Shown here piece after piece: positions 13,474 through 24,773 of a stretch of 64,000 bases of DNA. The position numbers were made by a program, and so were the translations under genes. Within the stretch, counting starts at the first letter, position 1; each line of letters starts with the position of its first letter. The DNA is from Zygnema cylindricum (taxonomy: Eukaryota > Streptophyta > Zygnematophyceae > Zygnematales > Zygnemataceae). The stretch lies in contig JBBHKE010001455.1 in assembly GCA_037447655.1 (NCBI GenBank), positions 199,868 through 263,867 of the forward strand. The letters are read 5' to 3'. The notes beneath the pieces are model-generated. The model had not been told where the DNA came from and ran no database searches. It saw only the letters and a program-made list of their open reading frames with translations.

Positions 13474-14510
13474 GTTTGCTGTTTTCCTTATTGCTTTTTT
13501 TTCTTGTGCAGTTTGCCAGTTTCATTCTTTTTCCGTTCCGGGCATCGTGCGAAGTGACGACGTCAAATATTTCGGAATCACAACCGACCATATATTTTGG
13601 ACACCTTCCACGTGGGGGAATTTTGCTGGTCAACTCTCTAACATAGAAGTGAGGTCAAATTTTTTTTTTTGGAAAAGACTCAAAGAGTGCCCTCGCGTCC
13701 GTTAGCATTTGCGCTTAGGAATCTCCGTTACAATGGACGTTGCAATCAATATTCCTTTGAAATTTTGCAGTCAACGCCTAAAGGTCAACAGCTTGGAGCA
13801 TGGTTGACGGCTCACGCGTGGCAGTCTGGCAGCAAACGTACACATTGACATTTGTCCTAATGTACGGACATTTAGGGAGGGGGAGCAGGAGACACACCTC
13901 CAGAGTTCAAACTCCAACGCATAGATAAAAATGTATGAACTAAAAAAATGTTGTACGATCGTACAGGACGCTGTGAAATATGATATGGTTCCATGAAGTA
14001 TGAAGTTATAGAACTCCAGGAATTCTACAAAACTGCTGAATGCTAGATCACGTAATACAGTACGATCTGAACGGTACGTTATCTTTGCCCTCCTGAAACG
14101 GTACGGTATTAAATAACCAGTGCGGAGGCCCGAATCAGAAATGTCCTTTTTGTCGGCTGCTGTGACGTATATGATCGGTTGTACCGTGCGTAGTTACCGT
14201 ACACCATCCCGTACCATCAGCAGTAAGTCGCTCGTGCGTACCGAGCAGTCGAATATGAAACCGTGTCGTATCTCGAATGTCACGTATTTTTCATAAGAGT
14301 TTTGGCCTTCGGGTCAAATTTCGCCAGTATGCGCCATTTTCTTTCTACCGTAATCAGATTTCATCACGAGCTCTCAAGTCTCGTTCCTCCCATTTTTTTT
14401 CCATAGGAAGCTTAAGAATTCTCGTCATCTTAATTCTAGCGTCTTTTTCTTTCTTCTGTCTCTGTTTTCCTAACCTCATTCTTCTGGCGCTCTCCTCGAC
14501 CTCCCCTCGC
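13474..14510. promoter_or_regulatory. IPK-DENR intergenic and presumed DENR promoter region
   Basis: No gene was recognised here. The part nearest DENR (from about 14380) is rich in C and T (TTTTTCTTTCTTCTGTCTCT at 14443), a composition common in plant 5' leaders. No convincing TATA box was found. Position relative to the DENR start is the only basis for calling this a promoter. Confidence 0.3.
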
Positions 14511-14561
14511 ATGGCCTCTCCATTCTGCTTCAGGAGGAGGACTCTGCCGGCGAAACAATAG
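14511..14561 (+). other. Candidate upstream ORF in the DENR leader
   Basis: A 16-codon frame (MASPFCFRRRTLPAKQ) starts at ATG 14511 and stops with TAG 14559-14561, 12 bases before the DENR ATG at 14574. G follows the ATG at +4, but the -3 base is C, so the context is moderate. It counts as a uORF only if transcription starts upstream of 14511, which cannot be seen. The same frame stays open back to ATG 14277. Confidence 0.45.
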
Positions 14562-14573
14562 AGAATTAAAATC

Positions 14574-17500
14574 ATGGCGGAAATTCTTCAACCTAAGAGC
14601 ATCCTGTATTGCGGAGGTCTGTTCACGAAACAGGTCATTTTGAAATGAGAAACTTCCAGGATCTTTCCTGTCGACAGCATTACAGTCAATAATTTTAGCT
14701 TGCTGGCAATCTGAAACAATTGCAGACTGTCATACCCGTGTTTTCTTCCGTGATTGGTTGATGGACACGTGTGAACTCGCTGTCATGTTGTGTATCAGTC
14801 TTTGCTTTTGGTTTTATTTCTTTGCATCTTGTACCTGGTTTTTTCACAAATCTTCTTTTTGTTATTTATTTCAAGCACGATTTACTGACTTTCCCTCTCA
14901 TTGATTCGCTTTCCTGACTTGAGGTGATGTTGGAAACTGTGGTAACTATGGTGACTATGGTGACTATGGTAACTATGGCAACTATGGTAACTATGGTAAC
15001 TGTGGTATGATGTTGGTTACTATGGTTCTTTTAGGCAAGAAATAGAAACACGTCATTCACTCCTACCTTGTGTATATTCTTCCCTATTCTTAGTGTTCTT
15101 TGGGAATGATTAATCGGTTCCTTAACTCGGAAAGAAGTGCGTCTAATCGTCGTCATTCAACAGATTCAGTCGTCGTCGTCTCCACAGGTTCAATAGGCGG
15201 TGGTTCAAAAACGCTTGCGTTTGGTTGTCTCTGAAAACTATGGCTGTTTATATGTGTTTGCAGTTTGTGGTTTGCCACCAGAGTATTGTGAGTTTGGCCC
15301 TGATTTCAACAAGTGCAAGCCATGGCTTTTGGCGAATGTGCCTGATTTATATCCTGAACTTCAAAAAGGTGTTTTTTCATTTCTTTTTGCCGGTATTCAA
15401 TTCAGAATTGTCAGGAAAGTGCAAGATTGGTTTTTGTTAAGAGTCACGAAGACTTATTTTACCCAGAAGCAACAGAGCTTGATTTCATTGTTTTTAGAGC
15501 TTTTTTTTTTGTGGCATATATCAGATGGCGCGTCCATTGCGGCAACGTATTTATTCAGCCTCAAGTTTATTTATGAAGTTAAAGTTGATGCATGTAAATT
15601 ATGATGTATTAGGTGGACAATTTGCTTTCTTTACTTGATTATTTTCTTGTCAACGCTGTTCTTGGACAAAGATTTTGAATTAACTGTTGAGGAAACATAC
15701 TCAGTGAAATTGTTTACATTTCTTTCATATCTTAGGAAAAGAACTGTGGAACTGTAGGACTAAGTTTATTGTGGAACTGTAGGACTAAGTTTATTATTTC
15801 TGGTTCTTGGTGGCCTTCTGTAGAAACTGCTGACAAGGCAGCGACACAATTGGATGGTCTTTCCATAGCTTCAGGAGAGGGAAATCTTTCCGGCAAATCT
15901 GAAGGTGAGAGATTGTTACCTTTTTAAACTCTTTGATGTGTTTGTGAGTTAATCACTGTCATCAGTCCAATAGTGTTTGACAATCGTGCAGAATGCAGAC
16001 AAAGTTTTACGCTAAGGCACGAGAGAACTCATTGGGAAGAAAAATATGTCCGTGATGAAACGGAGGTCAGAAGAGCTTGTTTGTAAGATTGATCTTCACA
16101 ATGCCATACTAGATATTGCATACTACCTTTTTCTTTTTCTTCTTAACTTGGTGCAAATGCTTGCGCGCTTGCGCATTCTACTCGTACATGTATGACTTGC
16201 CTACCTTTTTAAACTGTTGACCAAAATGTTATCAATGCCGGAGACCTGGTGGTCAAGAGTTTCCGTGAACAGTTGTGAAATGAGCTGTTGCACGAAGGGA
16301 AAATAATTGCTTTTTTTTTCTTTCCATATGGAAATTTTGCAGGAAATTGCTGGAATATCCTGCTGTTTCTAGCTCGTTTAGTTTCAATGAAGAAACAAAT
16401 CATTAAATTTTCTTTCATAAGTACTTATTACGAGCTTATATATGAGTTCCAGTGTCAGGTTCAGGATGCTTGAACAAAGTAAATGGTTTTGCCGATATTG
16501 CTTGTTGGCATCTGTGTCTAAATGGTTCTTCCATAGTTGTCGGTTCTACGCTTCTTGAATGCAAGCTGCAATTCTTCTCCCACTACATCTTTGAAGAATG
16601 ATGGTGCATATAATTATGTCATAAAAATAGCCCCTTTTAACAGCATATGCCAGTATGTTATCCCAGTTTGTTAGAGTGCATAGAAGCAACTGTTCATAAG
16701 GTTAAGTCTCTAATGCACGGAGGTTTTTTTTTACTATGGTTCATGTTCAATGGTCTATTTGTTTCAAACTGTTGTTGCCTGCTGGATGTTTAGATATTGG
16801 GACATTTATCGGCTTGAAAGTTTAGTACAACAACGCCCAATTGCTTTTTACTCAACGATAAATATTTGAAGAGGCTCAAAATCGGCCACGTCATTTGGAC
16901 CAGAAACAGTATTATGAACTCGAAAACAGTCCTTATACAGTCCTAATGATTCCTTAATTTTAATGGTGATTTACGGTGTATATTAGTACGTTTTGTGGAG
17001 AGTCTTTTCTAACATATGTGATATTTGTTGGTTCTGCGTGAAATACTGATGGCATTGAGTCGTGGGTTCGAGGGTTTTGGGTTTCATACAGCAAGTTCCA
17101 GTGCAGACACTGAAGAGGTGAAGCGGCTTCCTGGGGGAAGAATCAAGAAGAAGGTGCTTCCTCATGCCGGCTCCCAGAGTTTTAAGGGGCTTATGCTTGT
17201 AGAGTATTGGTGCATTCTCTCTGGGATACAGTCAATATTACTAAGCTATGTTATATACACTGACCTTTTTTAATCAGAGTGTTTGAGGGAATGCGGAGAG
17301 GAAAGAGTGGGAAGGAAGGAAAGTAAATTTCTATATGCAAGAAGTATTGCAAGGCACCGTGCAAGTAGGCCCCCACTGTTTCATATATGTGGTTCTGAAT
17401 GCTACACCTTCCAATTGGAGTGTGAGAACACATCGGTTTATTCCTTGCTAAGCTTATGAATGGCGGCCATACTTTACTTTTTTCCAACTACATTGTTGAG

Positions 17501-19839
17501 AAATTAGTTTTGAAGTATTACGTTTTCTTAAGAACTCCCAGGCAGTCAAAGTCCACCTGAAAGACTTGGTGTATACAAGGGATTGTGTGTATACACCAGA
17601 TGTTATCTTTTGGTTTGGATCTGGATTTTTTTCTTGAAATCGGCAGTTGTATGCAAAAACTGGAGGATTATCTTGTATTACTAACTTTTGAGTATGTTTG
17701 CCTAGCTTCAGGAAAAGCCTGCCGTGCTTGTGGAGAAAGTGACCCGTAACAAGAGGAAAGCTATTACCATCATCAAGGGCCTTGAACTTTTTGGTGCGTA
17801 TATCTCATGGACATGTAGGCATCGGCTGGATAGTTTTATCTCTCAGCTGACGTCAGCAGTTCCGTAGTGCTTGTAATAATGAACTTCAAATGACTATAGA
17901 TTAGGCCATATCAACCTAAGGTAAGAACACTATCATTATTGGCGTCATTCTTTTTTCGCCTCTTAAATCATATTTTCTCTGTGCACACTTGTCGGATTTT
18001 TTAATCCAACGGTTGCAATGGAAAGGTAAGGACCTTACCTTTTGATTGGCGGTCTCCAAACGGGAATTGGTCGCATGTGCACGGAGAAAAGTTGGTTAAA
18101 GTGGCGGAAAAGAACATTGACCCTAATAACCACATACGGTGTAGGGGTTCATCTGTGCGGCTCGACAAATTTACTGTCGTGTTCAGAAAGTGCGAACATT
18201 TTGATTGATTTTAGCATAACCTGTATAAATTTCCCATGGTTGGAATTTGTGTGGTTACTTGTTTCATCTATATCTAACAGTCATATTGTGCTCTACATGT
18301 TCATTACTTTGCAACCAAAAAACCAGAATGTCGTTCTCAAATATGGCATAGTTGGCTAGTAAAGTGTATGATATTTTGCGTCACCTATGTAGAAATTGTT
18401 CGCAGTGTTTTAATGCGGGGGCGATGTACCTGATTACAGATTTACGGTATACCGTATGTAAAAAAGAATAAGTGGACTGTTTAATATTCTGTTCAATCAT
18501 CAATGTTACACTTGTTCAATTCCGAAGAAAGCTGACGTTGGCTGGTTCAATGTTTAAACAAAAAATAATAATGTGTAACCGTGATGAGTGGTTCATTATT
18601 ATGAGCACTGCGGGTATCAAACTAAAGTACACGATAGTTTCAAACTATGCTGTTCTAATTTCAAATGGTGTAGTTGATGCCTTGAAAGGAAGCATCATCT
18701 CAATTGTATCTGTGACTGTGGAGGGTTTTGCAGGCATTAAGCTAAATGATGCTTCCAAAAAGTTTGGGAAGAAGTTTGCTAGTGGAGCCTCTGTTGTTAA
18801 GGTTAGAACATCTCTTATTTGAAAACCTCAGGGCTAAGCTATCCATTTCCTCTATAGCAGGACGAGTGGCTTCTCCAGTTGATGTTAGAAATGAATTGCT
18901 GACTGTCATCTTGGCTGTTAAGGGGAGCTGACTTAAGAGAGAAGTGGAGAGTTGATTTAAGAGGGAAGAGGGAAATTTATTGCAGGGTCCGACAGAAAAG
19001 GAGCAAATTGATGTACAGGGGGACATCATGTATGACTGCGCTGATTTCATAACTCAGACTTGGCCAGAGGTGAGCAAATCAGCATTGGTTAGGATGTTAA
19101 TTTTCCAATTTTTTGATACAATCTTACATTAATTGTAAATATGTCCTAGTGCTTCAGCTGCTGTGGGAGCGTCATTCAGGAACATTTCGTTTTTTTTTTT
19201 TTTTCCCTCATGAACCTACAAGAGTGTCACTACTATTGTTGGGCAATTACACATACACAAATACTGGCGTTGCTGGCTAGTAATCACAGTTAACGGTACA
19301 GAAATTGAACGAATTCGTACATTTTTCAGTACAATTACTGTGATCACTGGCCAGTAACACGAGTAATTGTGTATCTGTAACTACCCTATTATTTAATGCT
19401 GGGCAGTTGGTAGAATCTGTACTTTTCTATCTTGTTACAAAAGTATTTGTGGGCTAAGTTTCTTAATGTGGAGGCAACTTTCGAACAAGTTTCAAATAAT
19501 AAGAGCATTTGTTGTAATAAAAACTTGCTGTTAAGCTCCATTTTTTGTTTCTTTTTTGACCGAGTCAAATTGGGGAAAATGTCAATAAAGTGTTTTTGTT
19601 GTGCTCGCATAATATGCCCATCGTTCACTAAAATCTCCTCTTATTTCTTTAAATACTAGCGAGGCCTTGTATCGGAAGTATGCTTGACGTAGTCAAGCAG
19701 TTTTGCTCAAGTAAAGGTCTGTTAAAGTGGCTTTTTTAAAACCCAGTTTCTCATTTGACCCCTGACTGTGACTTTTCAGGTTCCCGAAAAAGCGATTTTC
19801 TTCATTGAAGACGGCCGGAAAGTTGCGGCAGTAGAATAG
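14574..19839 (+). CDS. DENR: Density-regulated protein homologue (DENR/Tma22), 8 exons
   Basis: With MCT-1, DENR binds the 40S ribosomal subunit and promotes tRNA handling during recycling and re-initiation. Exons: 14574-14616, 15264-15368, 15824-15904, 17107-17153, 17706-17793, 18734-18801, 18986-19069, 19780-19839 (TAG). All phases close, giving 191 residues. The N-terminus has four Cys (13, 16, 23, 32) in YCGVCGLPPEYCEFGPDF and NKC, the zinc-binding pattern of DENR. The middle is acidic and Ser-rich, then EEVKRLPGGRIKKK. The C-terminal SUI1 domain runs from about residue 97 and includes VEKVTRNKRKAITIIKGLEL, KKFGKKFASGASVVKG, EKEQIDVQGDIMYD and VPEKAIFFIEDG. The length matches plant DENR. 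Intron 1 carries a 9-base minisatellite. Everything from 15495 onwards is repeated downstream as a tandem duplicate. Confidence 0.95.
14938..15031. repeat. 9-base minisatellite (TAACTATGG / TGACTATGG) in DENR intron 1
   Basis: About eight tandem units of GGTAACTAT or GGTGACTAT in a row, with single-base variants, decaying at both edges. Confidence 0.85.
19241..19387. repeat. Imperfect inverted repeat, MITE-like
   Basis: Arms of about 55 bases (GGGCAATTACACATACACAA and its imperfect inverse ending in TAACTACCC) surround a short centre. It lies in DENR intron 7. An identical copy sits at about 28195-28341 in the second duplicate. No target duplication was identified. Confidence 0.5.
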
Positions 19840-21254
19840 CTGGTGGAGTAACCTCTTATTTTGATGCTGTAGTGCCTGTGAGAAAGGGCCGACTGTGAGT
19901 TCAGGACTGTCAGTGGAGAGAGGCCTCATATAAATTCTCCTTTTCCGGTGTCGCATAGCCTTTATACATTTAGTTTGAAGCTGTTCCAATTCGAACTGGC
20001 CGTCTCTCATCTCGTTTTGTCGCCATTGGATGGTCTCTCTGAGTTACCAAAGATCCATTCTGACATCTCATTTTTCGAGATTGTGAATGGTCTATCTGAG
20101 TTACTGAAGGTCCATTTACTTGAGGATAAGAACTGTCGTTCAGAGAGTTATGTGTTTGAGTGCATAGCTGGTGTTCTATCTTTCACCGTTGGATGAAGAG
20201 CTGAAAAGACTTTGGAAACTAAGATAGCAATCATGTACAGCAGAGGTGTCTGCAGCTACAGTGACCATTTCTTTCAGGCACATGGATGGTTCCGCCTTCT
20301 TTTTTCCTGTGCACCTCAGAGAGTATATGTCCTATGTAGGACTTGGATGTTGGCCTGTGGATGCTCATACTATGCTTTGCTATCCAGAATCAAAATGGGA
20401 GCCGGGTACTTCCGGAAATGACCAGCTCTGCATGGCAAACTGCGTGTGGTTGCTGCCATGTTCCGAGATACCATTTGGCATACTCTTCTTGCGTGCACTG
20501 TGATAACGAGAACAGTATTAGGGAGGGTATGTATTCAACAATAAAATTTTGACTTTCAGAGCTATAGTGATACGGAAAACGCTATTTTGAAAATGATTAC
20601 ATGTTGCTTTTCGTGTTTTTGTTAATTTCATAAGATGCACAGTTCCAGGAGTTCTGCAAGAACCTTCTTACATATAAGGATTCGTTACTTCTCTCTGACA
20701 TGACAGGTTGGTAGTGTGTGTTGTCTTGCTTTGGGGTTCGGCATGATGAATCGATGTATTTGTCAACGCAATCGAGCCAGGGAAATACTGGCCTTGTTTC
20801 ATTAGCGTAAGGATGACCTACTATGTTTCAGCCTCCTTCCACTTGTTCATGTAGATGTTGTGTCCTTGCCCTTTGCTTTGTCTCTGCCTGTTTATCTATG
20901 GATCCTATTTTTTTCTCCTCGTATCTATTGGATGGCTCCACCATTGAATTTCCTCATACACATTTCCTCCATATCTCGTCGTTGTTTTAACGCATGGTGT
21001 TTTTTTTGTAGTGCTGTTTCTCAGTGATGAATTTTATTGCTCTTTTTTAGTACTCTGTACTCTTTTTTCTCTGTTGTTTTTCACTACTCTCTGACTGACG
21101 AACACCAATGCTGTTTTTTAGTGAAAAAAAAATAGTTCGTGTTGTTTTCATCGTTGTTTGCCATTGCTAAGTCTCTCTTGGACATCATATTAATGAATTC
21201 TTTCACATGAAGACGCACCAAATTTAGGCTTTGCAAGGTTTTAGCAAACAGACA
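19840..21254. other. DENR 3' flank without a recognised gene
   Basis: The short open frames here (such as 19948-20196 and 20246-20503) show no family motifs and are conserved in the second copy only because the whole block is duplicated. The first part is probably DENR 3' UTR. I see no second gene. Confidence 0.4.
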
Positions 21255-21262
21255 TTTTTAGG

Positions 21263-21893
21263 CCTAGTTGTTCAATACGCGGGTTTTTTCCATTTTTTCC
21301 AGTTTTTACGTATTGTACGTGACTTTTGAAAAATACGCAAAAATACGTCTACTGTAAACTGAAACTGACATATTACGGAAACTAATAAACAAAATACTGT
21401 AACTGTTAGTTTTTTTACGGAAACTGTACGGTAGTTTACAAAAAAAAATCGACGTATCCGTACTCTGTTCAGTAAACCGAACAGAATGTACATGGATTGT
21501 ACGAGAAAATAATGTGACGTCTACAAATATTTCCAAAAAGAGACGTTGCGGCGTCACACTATTTGAGCGCCGTGAGTTCAAATTTTGTACGGGCGTCTTC
21601 TTCAAATTTTGAAAAGAAGCCGCCATTATTACTTGAACAGCTGAACGCGAAAAATCACAGAAGACGCCATTACCGACGCCACGGCAGTAGTTAGTAAACT
21701 GTCGTTGAAGCCGTTGACGAAGAAGTCACAAAGAAGCGTACAAACTGTGGTACATGTTCAATTCAATTTTTTAAAAATGTACGGATTTGTACGGGAAAAA
21801 ATTCATTAACGTTTTTTTCAAATGGACCTCTCCAGTTTCTACGTATTGTACGCTCGTTCGAAACGTGCGTAAAATACGTTTCGAACAACTATG
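21263..21893. mobile_element. hAT-like MITE (TIR family CATAGTTGTTC), 631 bp, copy 1
   Basis: The element starts CCTAGTTGTTC and ends GAACAACTATG. The 8-base target duplication TTTTTAGG flanks both sides (21255-21262 and 21894-21901), as expected for hAT transposition. No transposase frame. Relatives lie at 43841-44550 and 57713-58569; the duplicated copy is at 30217-30847. Confidence 0.85.
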
Positions 21894-22309
21894 TTTTTAG
21901 GTGATTGCACCAATTTTTGGCCAACACCAAACAAAAATGCATCCATTCATTGGAAAATTATGTACCGCAGTTTGGATCCGGTTTGTGTTATTTTTTATTA
22001 ATGGTATACGAGTTTTTTGAGTCATTCGAAGTAAATCTTCGATTGGTGTCATGAGGCTAGGGTTAATTCACGTAAATTCAAAAATTGAGAGCAATGTCGC
22101 ACCAGTTTTGTTATAATTTTATGACAGTTCCGTTTAGGTCGAAGTATTTAAGTCTTGTACTCTCTGTTGTTCCCACTCTCACATGTTAATAAAACGAGTG
22201 AATAGAGGTTTTGCACAATTGATGTTATGTATTATCTGTTGTTGCGATTGATCTGCCTCTAAACATGTGGTATACTAGTAAAATTGTATCGTAAGAAAAT
22301 GACAACTAA

Positions 22310-23055
22310 GGAAACGGCGAAAGGGCGAGCGTACGGTTCGACACAAAAAGGTTATTAGGCCACGCAAGGAGCTTTTGATTGCAACATATGTGAGAAAAGG
22401 GCCATTGTTAGAGTTACGCACTCCCGGCCAACTGTGGCAACGTATATCACTAAATTTTATTGCCCGTCTTATAAAATCGAGGTGGTAAAAAACAACCATC
22501 TTGGCAATAGTTGGTAAATTTTCAAAAAATGCACGTTCATGACCACTACTAATCATCTTGCACCTACTTTATTTTTCATTTGACTATGTATTGCCTCCAC
22601 AATCCACCTAAATCAATCATAATAATTTTAGGCCTTGAGTTTATGTCAAAGTTTTGGCACTCCTAATTTGCCTTACTGGACATGCTCCCATTCCACTCCC
22701 CTACTGTTCGATGGGCAAAACAAGTGGGCTAACTGGATTGTGGAGAAATTGCAGTATTGTAACACCAATCACGAGCATAAGTTATGAGATCTTCACGTGG
22801 ATTTACCCCATTTCGCTTATAACCCCTCGACATACTCGTTTACATGATCCAATCCCTCAAAGTAAATAATGACACAAGACCATCAGTGCCAACCACTTCA
22901 ATGGAGACGACCTTAACCAAAATTGAGGAGTTGATACGAAAACTACATTCTTGGTGGTTTGTGGCAAATCACCATCCCAATATTGTAATACGATGGATAA
23001 ATGACCATGGCGATAGGCATCGACACAATGCGCAACTCAACGTAGGCAACTAAAC
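22310..23055 (+). pseudogene. Decayed Ty3/Gypsy integrase fragment, copy 1
   Basis: Reading across frames with stops and shifts gives a recognisable plant Gypsy integrase series: AKGRAYGSTQKG-like start, ISLNFIARLIKS (compare the usual DFI..LP), KTTILAIVGKFSKNA (compare VVVDRFSK.A), a WANWIV stretch, LPHFAYNPSTYS (compare LPLAEFAYN) and PTTSMETTLTKIEELIRKLH. No intact frame remains and no LTRs were found nearby. The match rests on remembered family patterns. Confidence 0.6.
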
Positions 23056-24773
23056 GACACTTTTCACACAAAATGTGTAGTCGCGTGCCTTTTCCACTTT
23101 CAACACCGATATACCATGTAAATATTTTCACCATTTAAATAAACTCTTTCGAGTATGAGAAAGAATCCCCATCATTGCATATCGCATCGCAATAACTTTA
23201 CACTTTTTCACATGAACTACTTAACCATATGATATCGTTAGAATGAGGCACAACAATTATTTAAGATAACAGAAATTATGTTGTTCCATCCCCCAACAAG
23301 GTAGAACCAGCCCCGACGAATCAACTTTTGCGGACACGGGTATTATCGAAGGATGGTGGGGATCATCAACATCTATTGTTTTGGGGGAAGGGAAGTTACC
23401 AACTTCAATGGAATGGGTCGACAAGTCGGATTCCAAAGTTGTAACAAACTCGATTCAGGTTTAACGCGTTGTATAAGGTTCCGCTAACAATCCCCTATAA
23501 CGTCTCACTGTCTTTACCGCTAGGTGTTTTTTTTGAGGGGGGCGGGAAGGGGGACGAGAGAAAGAGTACCATAAAACTAGGTTGGTAATCAGTTAAGTTT
23601 TTTTTTATGTAGCATAGACGCAAGTTTTTAGGTTTAAGGTAGTGTTTTGAATCTTGCGCCGGATGGGCCGCTGATTCGTAGGACTCTGACCGTTAGCAAC
23701 TCCTTTTGGTATTTATAATTGTCATCTTGTTGTACTAGCACCTAATTTGTTCGAAAATTACTGGTTCATTTTCGGCAACAACTGCGATTTCGACATTTCG
23801 ATAGTTATCGACGCAAAATCGACTTTTAAACTTCACAATACGAGATAACGAAAGCGCTATGCATCGTCCACAATTTCGGCCGATACCTAACACTGAAATG
23901 TGTAATTCAGCCCGTATGCGCAATATGACCAAATCAGTCGCTAACTTTTCCCGCTGGATTAGTGCAGTTCCCTGTCCTCTACTACTGCCGCCGATTGTCC
24001 ACTCCAAAATTTTCTTGCAGTACAGTCATCAATTTAACAATTCTCGTGAAATCTTCTTCTTGATAAACATTTGAATTTGAGTGGAGGTTGAACCTCACGA
24101 TCGCTTAATGTTAGATTGGGTTATTTGAATGAAAACTTTGAAGCTAAAATTAAAAGAATGTTTCCCGCTAGACTCAAACTGAAACGGCCAAGCGGCGGGA
24201 AAACTGCCGGAACCGCCGGTAACTTTGCAAGAATCCTGGCTCCTACGTGAATTATGAAATGTACCGTGCAGATTTTTTGAATTTTGAAATTTGTAAGATT
24301 AATGGATAGTTTTCACCGTTTAAAAGTTTAAATTGAAGTTTTCCTGCAAGGTTATTGGATGTGAGGAAAGGAGCTCCAGAAGTCAATAAAATGTCAGGAG
24401 ATTGGCCACATGTGCGATCCATGGCTTTCACTGGTCCATTGCTTAGAGCTTTTTTTTTTGTGGCATATATCAGATGGCGCGTCCATTGCGGCAACGTATT
24501 TATTCAGCCTCAAGTTTATTTATGAAGTTAAAGTTGATGCATGTAAATTATGATGTATTAGGTGGACAATTTGCTTTCTTTACTTGATTATTTTCTTGTC
24601 AACGCTGTTCTTGGACAAAGATTTTGAATTAACTGTTGAGGAAACATACTCAGTGAAAATTGTTTACATTTCTTTCATATCTTAGGAAAAGAACTGTGGA
24701 ACTGTAGGACTAAGTTTATTGTGGAACTGTAGGACTAAGTTTATTATTTCTGGTTCTTGGTGGCCTTCTGTAG

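Larger units (their letters stand above)
15495..24443. repeat. Tandem duplication, copy 1 (about 8.95 kb)
   Basis: The segment begins in DENR intron 2 (TAGAGCTTTTTT) and is repeated in the same orientation from 24444. Offsets between matching points grow from 8949 to 8954, so only small indels separate the copies over the first 7.5 kb. It holds DENR exons 3-8, a hAT-like element (21263-21893) and a decayed Gypsy integrase fragment. The junction at 24441-24445 shares only the bases TT with both parental sites. Confidence 0.97.

Noticed and set aside
18472-18822. A 116-codon frame, repeated at 27425-27775
   Set aside because: Only its last third is coding (DENR exon 6). The rest is intron that happens to lack stops.
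19948-20552. Several 69-85 codon frames conserved in both duplicates
   Set aside because: Conservation comes from the recent segmental duplication. There are no motifs and several frames overlap.
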